In this document: positions 16,969 to 26,226 of the stretch, piece after piece
Position numbering within the stretch: position 1 is the stretch's first letter
Layout: each line of letters opens with the position of its first letter
Assembly: GCA_016788425.1 (NCBI GenBank)
Contig: JAEURQ010000002.1
Span: 186,001-250,000 of the forward strand
Direction of reading: 5' to 3'
DNA from: Chthonomonas sp.
GTDB taxonomy: Bacteria; Armatimonadota; Fimbriimonadia; Fimbriimonadales; Fimbriimonadaceae
DNA length: 64,000 nt
Notes under the pieces: model-generated
The model's database searches: none
Told to the model about the DNA's origin: nothing
What the model saw: the letters and a program-made list of their open reading frames with translations, nothing else
Made by a program: the position numbers and the translations under genes

Positions 16969-17964
16969 ATGGAGTTGATTGACCGCGTTGAAAGCCAGGC
17001 GCGCGCTGCCTTGGCGAGTGCGAACACGACCGATGACCTGAAAAAGGTGTATAGCCAGTTTCTTGGGAAGTCGGGTTCGGTGGGCGGGCTGATGAAGGAA
17101 TTGGGCGGCTTGCCGGCCGATCAGCGCCCGATGTTTGGCAAAGCGGTGAACGAGGCGAAGGGTCGTCTGGAAACCGAATACGAGTCGCGATTTGCCGAAG
17201 CGCACACCGCCGAGCGATCGGTGCAGTTTGAACGCGAGCGGCTGGACATCACCCTCCCCTCGCGGCCCGTGGCCGCCGGGCGCGAGCACGTGTTGCAACT
17301 TACGATGAACCGGATCAAAGAGGTGTTCGTCGGGCTGGGCTTTGAATACGCCGAGTCGCCGGAACTCGAAAAGTTTGCCTACAACTTCGACGCGCTGAAC
17401 TATCCGCCCGATCATCCCGCGATGGACGATCAGGACACGTTTTACATTGACGACGACCTGCTGCTGCGCACCCAGTGCACGGCGTTGCAGGGCCACGTTT
17501 TCGAAACGCGCAAGCCGCCGTTCCGCATGTTCACCATCGGGCGGACCTTCCGCAACGAGGCGGTGGATCGCACTCACTCGCACACGTTCCACCAAGTGGA
17601 CGTGTTTATGGTGGACGAAAAGGTGAGCATGGCGAACCTGAAATGGACGCTGGGCACCTTTGCTCGGGCCATGTTCGGCGACGACGTGACGGTGCGGTTT
17701 CGCCCCGACTTCTTCCCGTTTGTCGAGCCGGGCGTGGACTACGCGATTAGCACACCAAAGCTATTCAATGGTCGCTGGGTGGAACTTGGCGGCGCGGGAC
17801 TGATCCATCCGAACATCCTGGAGCGCTACGGAATCGACACCGACAAATACAGTGGCTTTGCGTTTGGATTGGGTGTCGAGCGGATTCCGATGATGGCGCA
17901 CGGCGTGGACGATCTGCGACATTTCTTGGAGAACGATCTGCGATTCCTCCGGCAATTCCGCTAG
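16969..17964 (+). CDS. pheS: Phenylalanyl-tRNA synthetase alpha subunit
   Basis: 331 residues, full length. The N-terminal coiled coil is followed by the class II core with motif 2 (FRMFTIGRTFRNEAVDRTHS) and motif 3 (GFAFGLGVERIPMM). It holds the catalytic site for phenylalanyl-tRNA formation. I use the ATG at 16969; a GTG 12 nt upstream is possible. pheT starts 78 bp away on the other strand. Confidence 0.97.
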   Translation: MELIDRVESQARAALASANTTDDLKKVYSQFLGKSGSVGGLMKELGGLPADQRPMFGKAVNEAKGRLETEYESRFAEAHTAERSVQFERERLDITLPSRPVAAGREHVLQLTMNRIKEVFVGLGFEYAESPELEKFAYNFDALNYPPDHPAMDDQDTFYIDDDLLLRTQCTALQGHVFETRKPPFRMFTIGRTFRNEAVDRTHSHTFHQVDVFMVDEKVSMANLKWTLGTFARAMFGDDVTVRFRPDFFPFVEPGVDYAISTPKLFNGRWVELGGAGLIHPNILERYGIDTDKYSGFAFGLGVERIPMMAHGVDDLRHFLENDLRFLRQFR

Positions 17965-18025
17965 ACATGTGAATTCCTGGCAAAAGTGTGGAATCTCCTT
18001 GGTGATCCCTTAAGGAGCACACAGG

Positions 18026-18598
18026 ATGTCAGCAAAACCCACGGAAGAAGGAGCCCCCAAGAAGAAAGGCAAAATGCCTCTCGTCATGATCGTCGCGCTA
18101 GTCATTGGCGGCGGCGGCTACATGAAGATGTCGGGCGGCAAGAAGAAGAAGGAAGAGCCGAAGATTGAGCTCGGCGCCGTGGTGCCGCTGCCCAAGGAAG
18201 TGCTCGTGAATCTTCGCGAACAGGAAAGCTATCTTCGTACGGAAGTCTCGCTTCACCTGCTCAAGGGTGTTGATGCGAAGCACTTTGAGGAGTACTTCCC
18301 GGCGATTCAAAACGCGTTCATCATGCGGCTCAGCGGGCTCGATCTCAAGGACCTTACGACGCCCGAGGACAAGGCGGCGCTCAAGCGAGTGTTGGCCAAA
18401 GACGCCAACGATGCGTTGCACGTAGCCGGCTTCCACATGCCTGGCGAAGAGCCGGCGGAAGAGGAAGACAGCAAGGACAAGAAGAAAAAGAAGAAGCACG
18501 CGGAAGAGGAGGAATCTACCGAGATCGAGTATCCGGAATTCGATTCCGACACCGGTCCAATCCTGAAGATTTACTTCACGAGCTTCGCCACGCAATAA
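18026..18598 (+). CDS. fliL: Flagellar basal body-associated protein FliL
   Basis: A 190-residue single-pass membrane protein: a short Lys-rich cytoplasmic start, a membrane helix at about residues 17-34 (MPLVMIVALVIGGGG), a Lys/Glu linker, then the FliL periplasmic domain (LVNLREQESYLRTEVSLHL, FPAIQNAFIMRLSG). FliL supports stator function in the flagellar motor. An acidic/basic low-complexity insert lies near residues 140-170, unusual for the family. No other flagellar gene is in the window. AAGGAG serves as ribosome-binding site. Confidence 0.85.
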   Translation: MSAKPTEEGAPKKKGKMPLVMIVALVIGGGGYMKMSGGKKKKEEPKIELGAVVPLPKEVLVNLREQESYLRTEVSLHLLKGVDAKHFEEYFPAIQNAFIMRLSGLDLKDLTTPEDKAALKRVLAKDANDALHVAGFHMPGEEPAEEEDSKDKKKKKKHAEEEESTEIEYPEFDSDTGPILKIYFTSFATQ

Positions 18599-18612
18599 GC
18601 GATTTTTGACGG

Positions 18613-18633
18613 AAAGGGTAAAGGGTAAAGGGT
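18613..18633 (+). repeat. Three tandem copies of the heptamer AAAGGGT
   Basis: Three perfect 7 bp copies, with a fourth degenerate copy, between the end of fliL and the terminator. No function is evident. Confidence 0.85.
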
Positions 18634-18643
18634 AAATGGGGTG

Positions 18644-18671
18644 CCGGTCGAGCAATCGGCCGGATTTTTTT
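18644..18671 (+). terminator. Rho-independent terminator after fliL
   Basis: Stem CCGGTCGA / TCGGCCGG (one T-G wobble) closed by a GCAA tetraloop, followed by ATTTTTTT. It sits just before the -10 box of ubiX. Confidence 0.85.
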
Positions 18672-18686
18672 CGTAGTATGGGGGCA

Positions 18687-19283
18687 GTGAGTACCGGACG
18701 AATTGTGGTCGGAGTGACGGGCGCCAGCGGGGCGATTTATGCCCAGCGGCTGCTGCGCCAGTTGGCGCGGCGCTACGAGGAAGTGCTGCTGATTCTCAGC
18801 GAGCAAGCCATTCAGGTCGCCAGCACCGAGCTCGATGTCAACCTCAGCCGCGAGCAGTTTTCAACGGTGTCTTGGCTCGGCGAAGACCTGCCAAACATCC
18901 GGCTGCTGGATTCGAAAAACTTCTTTACGCCGCCCGCGAGCGGCAGTTATCGGCACGACGGCATGATCATTTGCCCGTGCAGCATGGGCACCGCCGGGCG
19001 CATCGCCAACGGAATCAGCAACGACTTGCTGACCCGGGCGGCGGATGTCTGCCTTAAGGAGCGGCGACCTTTGGTATTGGTCCCGCGCGAAATGCCATGG
19101 AACCTGATCATGCTGCGCAACCTCACGACGCTCGCTGAGGCGGGCGCAACCGTCTTGCCGGCGTGCCCGGCCTGGTACCGCAACCCCACCTCGCTGGAGG
19201 AACTCGCCGACAGCGTGGTCGCCCGCATTCTGCAGGCCGTCGGCCAGCCGCAAGAGCTGTTTTCGGAGTGGATGAGCCAGTGA
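18687..19283 (+). CDS. ubiX: Flavin prenyltransferase UbiX
   Basis: A 198-residue protein that makes prenylated FMN for UbiD-type decarboxylases. It begins GRIVVGVTGASGAIYAQ, the FMN-binding signature, and has PCSMGTAGRIANG and the R-E-x-P motif (PREMPWNLIMLRN). I choose the GTG at 18687 because TAGTAT ends 7 nt upstream; an ATG at 18678 would add three residues. The next gene overlaps by 4 bp (GTGA). No ubiD is present in the window. Confidence 0.93.
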   Translation: MSTGRIVVGVTGASGAIYAQRLLRQLARRYEEVLLILSEQAIQVASTELDVNLSREQFSTVSWLGEDLPNIRLLDSKNFFTPPASGSYRHDGMIICPCSMGTAGRIANGISNDLLTRAADVCLKERRPLVLVPREMPWNLIMLRNLTTLAEAGATVLPACPAWYRNPTSLEELADSVVARILQAVGQPQELFSEWMSQ

Positions 19284-20179
19284 AGGTCGTCATCGCCGGG
19301 GGCACCGGCTTCATCGGGCGCAGTCTCCAAGCCGAACTGACGCACGCAGGTCACGAGTTTGTCTTGCTTTCGCGCCGATCGGGCGAGGGCATGGTGCAGT
19401 GGGATGGCCAAACCCTTGGCCCGTGGACCGAGGCTCTGGCCGGCGCGCACGCCCTCATCAACCTGGTCGGCGAATCGATTTCGCTTCCTTGGACGGCGGA
19501 GAATCGCCGCAAGATTTTGGCCAGCCGAGTGGATTCGTGCCATGTGCTGGGTCGGGCTTTGGCAGGTTTGCAATCGCCGCCGCCGGTGTGGGTGCAGTCG
19601 AGCGCGACCGGATTTTATGGCAATCGCGGCGATGAGGTGCTCACCGAAGAATCTGCCGCGGGCAACACGAGCGAGTTTCTGGTGGAAACCTGCTTGGCGT
19701 GGGAGGGGGCGGCTCGCGAAGCATGCCCGAGCACGGTTGAACTGCGGCTGGTGAGAACCGGGCTTGTGCTCGGCGATGGGGGCGGCGCGTTGCCGCCGAT
19801 CCTAAAGGTCGCGCGCATGTACCTGGGCGGCTCGCTCGGTTCGGGTCAGCAATACATGAGCTGGATTCACGAACTCGACCTGGTTCGGCAGTACGTGTGG
19901 CTCTGCGACCACTGCGAGCGCCCGGCGATTGTCAATGGCACCGCGCCGAATCCGGCGCGGAACGTAGATTTTATGGCGACCTTGCGCCGCGTGATCGGTC
20001 GGCCCTGGGCGCCACCAGCGCCGGCCTTGGCGATGAAGCTCATGGCGAAACTCGGCGGCCCCGCCAGCGAACTGGTCTTGGATAGTTGCCGCGCGATTCC
20101 GCAGGCTGCGCAACGCGCCGATTTTGAGTTTAAGTTTTCTGATTTGGAATCTGCCTTGCGCGATTTAGTGCCAAAGTAA
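19280..20179 (+). CDS. TIGR01777 family epimerase (YfcH-like)
   Basis: A 299-residue short-chain dehydrogenase-like protein with an N-terminal NAD(P)-binding loop (GGTGFIGRSL), LINLVGESI, the SSATGFYGNRGDE active-site region, and the C-terminal DUF1731 part (RNVDFMATLRR, RPWAPPAPALAMKL). Its physiological role is not known; some members affect cell division. The GTG start overlaps the ubiX stop by 4 bp, so the two are translationally coupled. Confidence 0.9.
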   Translation: MKVVIAGGTGFIGRSLQAELTHAGHEFVLLSRRSGEGMVQWDGQTLGPWTEALAGAHALINLVGESISLPWTAENRRKILASRVDSCHVLGRALAGLQSPPPVWVQSSATGFYGNRGDEVLTEESAAGNTSEFLVETCLAWEGAAREACPSTVELRLVRTGLVLGDGGGALPPILKVARMYLGGSLGSGQQYMSWIHELDLVRQYVWLCDHCERPAIVNGTAPNPARNVDFMATLRRVIGRPWAPPAPALAMKLMAKLGGPASELVLDSCRAIPQAAQRADFEFKFSDLESALRDLVPK

Positions 20180-20182
20180 GGC

Positions 20183-20638
20183 ATGTTCACGGTTGAGCAA
20201 CTCGACGGCACTTGGCACGGGCTAAGCCAACTTCACCTTAACGACTGGCCTCCGGGGTCGGGCGACCGCGTCTTTGAAAGCGAGTCGTCGCTGGCGCTCC
20301 ACGCCGTCGCGTCGAATCCGGTGCTGGATGGAGCCTATACGTGGTCGCACGACAACGAGCAGCAAACCGGCCGCTACATGATCGTTGTCGCGGGCAACGA
20401 TGTCGAGGTCGCTTGGACGGATACGTGGCACATGGCCGGCCAGATCATGCATTGCAAGGGCACGCTCACCGAGAAAGGCATGGTGTTTCAAGGCTCCTAT
20501 GGCGGCGGCGATGAGGTTTGGGGTTGGCGCACTGAGCTGCGAATGCTCGCGCCGAATGTGATGGAACTTCACATGACGAACATCACGCCGAGTGGGGAAG
20601 AGGATTGGGCGGTGAAAGCCGCGTACTCGAAGCAGTAG
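20183..20638 (+). CDS. DUF1579-like protein
   Basis: A 151-residue soluble protein with a lipocalin-like beta pattern (LDGTWHGLSQLHLNDW, GAYTWSHDNEQQTGRYMIVV, HCKGTLTEKGMVFQGSYGG), as in DUF1579 proteins. It begins 3 bp after the epimerase and is probably in the ubiX transcript. Function unknown. Confidence 0.75.
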   Translation: MFTVEQLDGTWHGLSQLHLNDWPPGSGDRVFESESSLALHAVASNPVLDGAYTWSHDNEQQTGRYMIVVAGNDVEVAWTDTWHMAGQIMHCKGTLTEKGMVFQGSYGGGDEVWGWRTELRMLAPNVMELHMTNITPSGEEDWAVKAAYSKQ

Positions 20639-20645
20639 TCCGCCC

Positions 20646-20675
20646 TTGACAACCCCCAGGTGAGCACGACATAAT
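20646..20675 (+). promoter_or_regulatory. Promoter P1 of the rpsL-rpsG-fusA operon
   Basis: A consensus TTGACA (20646-20651), an 18 nt spacer and CATAAT (20670-20675). This predicts a leader of about 160 nt before rpsL. Confidence 0.75.
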
Positions 20676-20735
20676 ATCGTTTGGTCTGGCGTATGCCATG
20701 CCAAACCACAACGGGGCGAGCCTATCGCGGAGCAT

Positions 20736-20764
20736 TTGACAGCTATGAATGAGTCAAATTCAAT
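20736..20764 (+). promoter_or_regulatory. Possible second promoter P2 of the str operon
   Basis: Consensus TTGACA (20736-20741), exactly 17 nt, then TTCAAT (20759-20764). Downstream, at about 20791-20816, lies a hairpin CGCCGGG / CCCGGTG with a run of eight T in its loop. It may be a leader structure but is not a standard terminator. Confidence 0.55.
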
Positions 20765-20842
20765 GAGACTGGACGTCCCTGCGTGAACAATCGCCGGGAT
20801 TTTTTTTGCCCGGTGACAACGAAATAGAAATTAGGATCAGTA

Positions 20843-21226
20843 ATGCCGACAGTCAATCAGCTCGTACGCAAAGGACGCAAGACGCCATCGTTGAAGTCCA
20901 AATCGCCTGCGCTGAAGGGAAATCCCTTCCGACGTGGGGTGTGCACCATTGTGCGGACCCAAACGCCCAAGAAGCCGAACTCGGCTTTGCGTAAGGTCGC
21001 TCGTGTGCGCTTGACGAACGGTATTGAAGTGACGGCCTACATCCCCGGCGTTGGCCACAACCTCCAAGAGCACTCGGTTGTGCTCGTCCGCGGTGGCCGG
21101 GTCAAGGACCTTCCGGGCGTCCGCTACCACATCGTCCGCGGTACCCAACAAACCTCGGGTACCAACAACCGCAAGCAGGGCCGTTCGAAGTACGGCACCA
21201 AGCGACCGAAGCCGGCCGCGAAGTAA
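20843..21226 (+). CDS. rpsL: 30S ribosomal protein S12
   Basis: A 127-residue protein with all hallmark motifs: [22 protein letters not shown] and [13 protein letters not shown]. It is located in the decoding centre. The residues at the classical streptomycin-resistance sites look wild-type (Lys in KKPNSA and GRVKDLP). First gene of rpsL-rpsG-fusA, with GGA-type ribosome binding just upstream. Confidence 0.98.
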   Translation: MPTVNQLVRKGRKTPSLKSKSPALKGNPFRRGVCTIVRTQTPKKPNSALRKVARVRLTNGIEVTAYIPGVGHNLQEHSVVLVRGGRVKDLPGVRYHIVRGTQQTSGTNNRKQGRSKYGTKRPKPAAK

Positions 21227-21239
21227 GGAGAATTGAACA

Positions 21240-21710
21240 ATGCCACGAAAAGGACCAGCTGCTAAGCGCGTCATCGCTCCGGACCCCGTGTACGGTAGCG
21301 AACTGATGCAACGATTTATCAACCGCCTGATGCTCGACGGCAAGAAAACCGCCGCCGAACGTATTTTCTACACCGCGATTAAGACCGCTTCGGAAAAGCT
21401 CGAAGCCGATCCGGTGGAAGTCTTCGAAAAGGTCGTGCAAAACGTCACGCCGGCCGTCGAAGTTCGACCGCGACGCGTTGGTGGACAAACCTACCAAGTG
21501 CCGATGGACGTTCGCCACGAGCGCAAGCGCACCCTGGCGTTCCGCTGGTTGGTCAACAACTCGCGCAAGCGCGGCGGCAAGTCGATGATCGAAAAGCTCA
21601 GCGCGGAATTCATTGACGCCTACAACAACACTGGCTCCTCGATCAAGAAGAAGGAAGAAACGCACCGTATGGCCGATGCCAACAAGGCGTTCTCCCACTA
21701 CCGATTCTAG
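21240..21710 (+). CDS. rpsG: 30S ribosomal protein S7
   Basis: 156 residues, normal length. It begins PRKGPAAKRVIAPDPVYGS, with RPRRVGGQTYQVPM and the C-terminal TNKAFSHYRF-like ending (ANKAFSHYRF). It is a primary 16S rRNA binder of the small-subunit head. Gap to rpsL is 13 bp, with an AAGGAG ribosome-binding site. Confidence 0.98.
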   Translation: MPRKGPAAKRVIAPDPVYGSELMQRFINRLMLDGKKTAAERIFYTAIKTASEKLEADPVEVFEKVVQNVTPAVEVRPRRVGGQTYQVPMDVRHERKRTLAFRWLVNNSRKRGGKSMIEKLSAEFIDAYNNTGSSIKKKEETHRMADANKAFSHYRF

Positions 21711-21791
21711 GAACCCGGGCCGATTCTCGGCCCACGACAGCTTTAACCTGCAATTAACCGCTGGGCGGTAACGTCCAGCGAACCCAAAACT

Positions 21792-23921
21792 ATGCCACGC
21801 TCACACCCACTGGATCTCGTTCGAAATATTGGTATCGCGGCCCACATTGACGCCGGAAAAACCACGACTACCGAGCGCATTCTCTATTACACCGGTCGCT
21901 CGCACAAGATCGGGGAAGTCCACGACGGCGCTGCCACCATGGACTGGATGGAGCAAGAGCAAGAGCGCGGCATTACGATTACGTCGGCTGCCACCTCGTG
22001 CTTCTGGCGCGGTTCCAAGGAAGACAAGCCGGAACACAAGATCAACATCATCGACACTCCGGGCCACGTTGACTTCACGGTTGAAGTCGAACGCTCGCTG
22101 CGGGTTCTCGATGGTCTGGTCGCGGTGTATTGCGCGGTCGGTGGCGTTCAGCCTCAGTCCGAAACCGTGTGGCGTCAAGCCAACAAGTACAACGTCCCTC
22201 GCATCGCGTACGTCAACAAGATGGACCGCTTGGGCGCGGACTTCTACGCCGTGGTCGAAAAGCTGCGCGGACGCTTGGGTGCGAACGCCGCTCCGATCCA
22301 AATTCCGATCGGCGCCGAATCGAACTACCAGGGCTACGTTGACCTCATCACGATGAAGGCGACCCTGTACAAGAACGATGACGGCAAGGTCTTTGAAGTC
22401 ACCGACATCCCCGCCGAAATGAAGGCCGAGGCCGACAAGTGGCGCGAAACCATGATCGAATCCATTGCTGACTTTGATGACAGCATCATGGAGCGATTCT
22501 TGGAAGGCGAAGAAATTCCGGAAGCTGACCTCAAGAAGGCGATTCGCACCGGCGTTCTCGCGAACCTTTTCGTGCCGTGCATCTCGGGTTCGTCGTTCAA
22601 GAACAAGGGTGTACAAGCCATGATCGACTCGGTCGTGGAATACCTGCCTTCGCCGCTGGATAACGGCGGTCAAGTTGGCGGTGTGGATCCGCGCTCGGAA
22701 GAGCCCCTGGTCCGCAAGGCTGATGACACCGAGCCGTTCTCGGCGCTCGCCTTTAAGATCATGTCGGACAAGTTCGTGGGTCGTCTCACGTTCCTCCGCA
22801 TCTACTCGGGCAAGCTCAAGAAGGGCACGCCGGTCACGGTCGCTTTCCGCGACCCGGTGAGCAACGACTTCCGCACTCGCACCGAGCGGATTGGCCGCAT
22901 CATGGAAATGCACGCGAACAACCGTCAAGACATTGACGAAGCGTACGCGGGCGAAATCGTGGGCGTCATCGGTCTGAGCGACGTTCGCACGGGTTACTCG
23001 ATCTGCGACGAAGCGAAGCCGATCTCGCTGGAATCGATCAAGTTCCCTGAGCCGGTTATCCAAATTGCCATTGAGCCGAAGAGCCGCGCCGACCAAGAAA
23101 AGCTTGGGACGTCGCTGCAACGCCTCGCCGAAGAAGATCCGACGTTCCGCGTCTTTACCGACCAAGAGTCGGGCCAAACGATCATCTCGGGGATGGGTGA
23201 ACTTCACCTCGAAATTATTGTTGACCGCCTGAACCGTGAATTCGGCGTGCAAGCCAACCAAGGCAAGCCGCAGGTTGCGTACCGCGAAACGGTCCGCACC
23301 AGCGCCAAGGCCGAAGGCCGATTCGTCCGCCAAACGGGTGGTTCGGGTCAGTACGGTCACTGCTGGCTGGAAATCTCGCCAATGGAATCCGGTAAGGGAT
23401 TCGTGTTCGAGAACAAGGTTGTTGGTGGTTCGATTCCGAAGGAATACATCCCCGCCATCGAAAAGGGTGTGCGCGAAGGTCTGCTGAGCGGCGTTCTCGC
23501 CGGAGCTCCGGTTGTGGACGTGAAGGTCACGGTCTTCGATGGTAGCTACCACGACGTTGACTCGAACGAAAACGCCTTTAAGCAAGCTGGCATTCTTGGC
23601 TTCCGCGAAGCCATGAAGAAGGCAAACCCGGTCATCAAGGAACCGATCATGCACGTCGAAGTTACGACGCCGGAAAACAACGTCGGCGACGTAGTCGGCG
23701 ACATCAACGGACGCCGGGGCCGCATCGAAGGCATGGAAACCGCGATGGGCGCCACGATTGTGAATGCGCACGTGCCGCTGGCCGAAATGTTCGGTTACGT
23801 CACGACGCTTCGCTCGCTGACGCAGGGCCGCGCGATTCCGAACGTAACGCCGTCGCACTACGAAGAAGTGCCGAAGGGTATCGCCGACGACATCATCGGC
23901 AAGGCGCAGAGCGGCCACTAA
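21792..23921 (+). CDS. fusA: Translation elongation factor G
   Basis: 709 residues, full five-domain length. GTPase motifs are G1 [14 protein letters not shown] (residues 16-29), DTPGHVDF and NKMDR. Domain IV contains [10 protein letters not shown]. It drives ribosomal translocation and, with the recycling factor, ribosome recycling. Last gene of the str transcript here: tuf does not follow but lies 5.3 kb downstream. Confidence 0.98.
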   Translation: MPRSHPLDLVRNIGIAAHIDAGKTTTTERILYYTGRSHKIGEVHDGAATMDWMEQEQERGITITSAATSCFWRGSKEDKPEHKINIIDTPGHVDFTVEVERSLRVLDGLVAVYCAVGGVQPQSETVWRQANKYNVPRIAYVNKMDRLGADFYAVVEKLRGRLGANAAPIQIPIGAESNYQGYVDLITMKATLYKNDDGKVFEVTDIPAEMKAEADKWRETMIESIADFDDSIMERFLEGEEIPEADLKKAIRTGVLANLFVPCISGSSFKNKGVQAMIDSVVEYLPSPLDNGGQVGGVDPRSEEPLVRKADDTEPFSALAFKIMSDKFVGRLTFLRIYSGKLKKGTPVTVAFRDPVSNDFRTRTERIGRIMEMHANNRQDIDEAYAGEIVGVIGLSDVRTGYSICDEAKPISLESIKFPEPVIQIAIEPKSRADQEKLGTSLQRLAEEDPTFRVFTDQESGQTIISGMGELHLEIIVDRLNREFGVQANQGKPQVAYRETVRTSAKAEGRFVRQTGGSGQYGHCWLEISPMESGKGFVFENKVVGGSIPKEYIPAIEKGVREGLLSGVLAGAPVVDVKVTVFDGSYHDVDSNENAFKQAGILGFREAMKKANPVIKEPIMHVEVTTPENNVGDVVGDINGRRGRIEGMETAMGATIVNAHVPLAEMFGYVTTLRSLTQGRAIPNVTPSHYEEVPKGIADDIIGKAQSGH

Positions 23922-23941
23922 GTCGTCGTCAGCCAAAGTCG

Positions 23942-23980
23942 AAGGGTGGGTCGCATAGTTTGCGACCCACCCTTTTGTTT
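23942..23980 (+). terminator. Strong rho-independent terminator after fusA
   Basis: A perfect 14 bp stem AAGGGTGGGTCGCA / TGCGACCCACCCTT with loop TAGTT, then TTGTTTT. It separates the str operon from the convergent GH20 gene. Confidence 0.93.
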
Positions 23981-24021
23981 TGGTTCGACGTCGAGATCCT
24001 CGCGAAGATGTCCAGGCACCT

Positions 24022-25758
24022 CTATCGCAGCTCCACCTCATGAACCCGGCCGACGAACGGGGGATGCTGATCGCTACCCGTCACGGTCAGCCGCACGAAT
24101 CGAACCGGGCGCGCGCCAAACGACAGCGTCGATCCCGCGGCCGTCGAAGCCGACCCCGACCCGACCCGCGTCCACTGCTTACCGTCTAAGCTCACCTCGA
24201 CCCGGAACTGGGTCGCCTTGTTCGCGGCGAAGAAGGTCACTACGCGCACTTGCGAGGCGGTCCGAACTCGGCCAAAGTCAATGGTCGCTGAGGCGGGCAG
24301 GGGGTACGCGAGCCAATGCCGCCCCACGGAGGTGGAGTCGCCATCCACCAGGGCATCCGGCGAAAAATGAGGGTCCGCCGCCGTACTGGTTCGAACACGT
24401 GCCGCCGTAAAAGCCGGTCGGCCCGGCATTACGCGCGCAAGATCTTCTTGCGTTCGCACGGCAAAATCGGCGTATGAGGAGGTCAGATTAGGGTTCCAGA
24501 GCCGCGCGCCAAACGCCAATATCCGTTCGGGCAAAATCCGCAAGGCGTCCGGCTCCTTGCCTTCCCACCAACAGAGCATGCTCCCCTCGATCCCGCGCCG
24601 ACTGTCGAGTGTCCGCGACTCGTTGCTCATCCGGCCAAACCGGCGCGGATTGATCTGAAAGAGCTTCGGCAGCGGTGTCAGTGTGAAGGCGTCCCACGGG
24701 TAGTGGCCGACCACGTAGCACGGGTCCCAACACGCGTTCACCACGGAAAAGCCGTCGGCAATCAAGTGGTCTGGGCGATACCAATCCATGGACCAACTGA
24801 TTACCACCGCCTTCCTGCTGATCCGCGACCGAGAGAATTCCGACCGCCGAAACCCTTCCCACATGAGCGGCGTCCGCCCCTTTTTGATCACAAAATCCGT
24901 GGTTTCACCGAGGAAATCTACGAACGCGGCTTCGTTGGCGGCCCCGCCCGGGAACATCGCCTCGTCGCCGCCGATGTGGACGTACGGCGAATCGGGGAAC
25001 AACTCGATGGCCTCGGCGAGAATCTTTTTCACATCCCCGCGAACCCAGGGCGAACGAAAATCAATGCAGTTCCACGTGCCTGGAAACCGCCACTGCCGTC
25101 CAAGCTTGCAGAGAATTTGACTATGCCCAGGCACGTCTATCTCAGGAATCAAGGTGACGCCTCGCGCCTTGGCAAACTCGTTGAGCGCCCGGAGTTCGGG
25201 CCGAGAATACGCTGGCTTTTTGTGCCGATTGAAGAGCGGGGCCGTGGGCACCACCCGGGAAGGGAACATCCAGTTTTGGTCGTCGGTCAGATGCAGGCTA
25301 ACGTACGGCACGCGTGCCAGACTAGCGCACTGAATCAGCTTCCGCAATGCATCGGGCGAGTGGTATCGCCGCGCGACATCCAAGCTCACCGCACGAAAGT
25401 TCCACGCGGGCTTGTCGCGAAACTCTCTTGGCCGTTGACCAGCGAGGGCGAGCGAACGTAGCTTCTGTAGCCCCCACACCACGGCCCGCTCCGACCCGGC
25501 CCGCAAGGACACGCCCGCTCCAACCTCCACGACAAATGCATCTGGACCCAGTTTGGGCTCCAGCGAGATCGTCCCCGAGACCCTTTTGCCCTGACCGATC
25601 GGCCCGTGATCTTCAATAAACGCCGCCACCACCGGCTCCAACGATGGCTTCAGACCGGAGAACTGCACGGTGTACGGCCCCGACACCGGCGACGGAGCGG
25701 GCGCTGGCCGACACCCTAGCGCCATCGCCAGCACCAACACTCCCAAGCCTCGCGCCAT
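24022..25758 (-). CDS. GH20 beta-N-acetylhexosaminidase lipoprotein with C-terminal discoidin-like domain
   Basis: 578 residues. The N-terminus is a lipoprotein signal (MALGC, Cys16). A GH20b-like domain is followed by the catalytic barrel (SLHLTDDQNW, IPEIDVPGHS), with the catalytic Asp265-Glu266 pair in HIGGDEA. The last 140 residues look like an F5/8 type C (CBM32) carbohydrate-binding module (SVGRHWLAYPLPASATIDFG). It should release terminal GlcNAc/GalNAc outside the cytoplasm. The ATG at 25758 has TATACT ending 6 nt upstream, with TTGCGG 17 nt further on, so the earlier in-frame start is rejected. Confidence 0.93.
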   Translation of the reverse strand: MARGLGVLVLAMALGCRPAPAPSPVSGPYTVQFSGLKPSLEPVVAAFIEDHGPIGQGKRVSGTISLEPKLGPDAFVVEVGAGVSLRAGSERAVVWGLQKLRSLALAGQRPREFRDKPAWNFRAVSLDVARRYHSPDALRKLIQCASLARVPYVSLHLTDDQNWMFPSRVVPTAPLFNRHKKPAYSRPELRALNEFAKARGVTLIPEIDVPGHSQILCKLGRQWRFPGTWNCIDFRSPWVRGDVKKILAEAIELFPDSPYVHIGGDEAMFPGGAANEAAFVDFLGETTDFVIKKGRTPLMWEGFRRSEFSRSRISRKAVVISWSMDWYRPDHLIADGFSVVNACWDPCYVVGHYPWDAFTLTPLPKLFQINPRRFGRMSNESRTLDSRRGIEGSMLCWWEGKEPDALRILPERILAFGARLWNPNLTSSYADFAVRTQEDLARVMPGRPAFTAARVRTSTAADPHFSPDALVDGDSTSVGRHWLAYPLPASATIDFGRVRTASQVRVVTFFAANKATQFRVEVSLDGKQWTRVGSGSASTAAGSTLSFGARPVRFVRLTVTGSDQHPPFVGRVHEVELR

Positions 25759-25844
25759 GCGCGGAGTATACGTTTTTTGAAAAAGGACCGCAAAAACCCT
25801 TGCTCCAGGCAAAAATCTCGCTTATGCTACAAGCGGAGCACATC
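25759..25844. promoter_or_regulatory. Divergent promoters for GH20 gene and small secreted protein
   Basis: Minus strand: TATACT at 25765-25770, a leaderless GH20 start. Plus strand: TTGCTC (25800-25805), 17 nt, TATGCT (25823-25828), then a GGAG ribosome-binding site and the ATG at 25845. Confidence 0.65.
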
Positions 25845-26126
25845 ATGAAGTTCGCAAAAATCTCCTTGTTCTTCGCTTTGGTCGCCCTTGCCACCGCCGG
25901 CGTTGCGGCGCCCGACAAAGTTTGGGTGAGCAAGAGCGGGGATAAGTACCACCTGTCGAAGGCGTGCCCCTCCCTAAAGGGCGCCAAAAACGTGCACGAG
26001 ATCACGATGACGGAGGCTCGCAAGAAGAAGATCACGATGTGCAAGCACTGCCAGGAAGCGAAGAAGGGGCGCACGAAGAGTGCCCCGAAATCGCCGCCAA
26101 ACTCGCCACGCAAAAAGCCCAGTTAA
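25845..26126 (+). CDS. Small exported protein with a YHxxxC...CxxC zinc-site motif
   Basis: 93 residues: a signal peptide (about 1-22, ending AGVAA), then VWVSKSGDKYHLSKACPSLK, TMTEARKKKITMCKHC and a Lys/Pro/Ser-rich tail. The spacing Tyr-His-x3-Cys ... EA ... Cys-x2-Cys matches a small zinc-binding module found in exported proteins and next to nuclease or peptidase domains. Its job is unknown. The start follows the ribosome-binding site GGAG. Confidence 0.75.
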   Translation: MKFAKISLFFALVALATAGVAAPDKVWVSKSGDKYHLSKACPSLKGAKNVHEITMTEARKKKITMCKHCQEAKKGRTKSAPKSPPNSPRKKPS

Positions 26127-26226
26127 TCGAAATCACTTCGAATCCCCGAAAATATGCCGGGGTGTTCGCTCTCGGGCTTGCAATATACTGTAGGCTGTGG
26201 CTCATTCACGGGCCCGAGAGAGGAAT

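Noticed and set aside
20806-20994. A 62-codon frame overlapping the start of rpsL
   Set aside because: Lies over the rpsL start in another frame and has no homology pattern.
21801-24041. A 746-codon open frame on the minus strand opposite fusA
   Set aside because: It mirrors the third-position GC bias of fusA, has no recognisable domain and no start signal.
26127-26180. Weak hairpin CCCCG/CGGGG as a terminator after the small zinc-motif protein
   Set aside because: Only 5 bp, with a long loop and no T-run.
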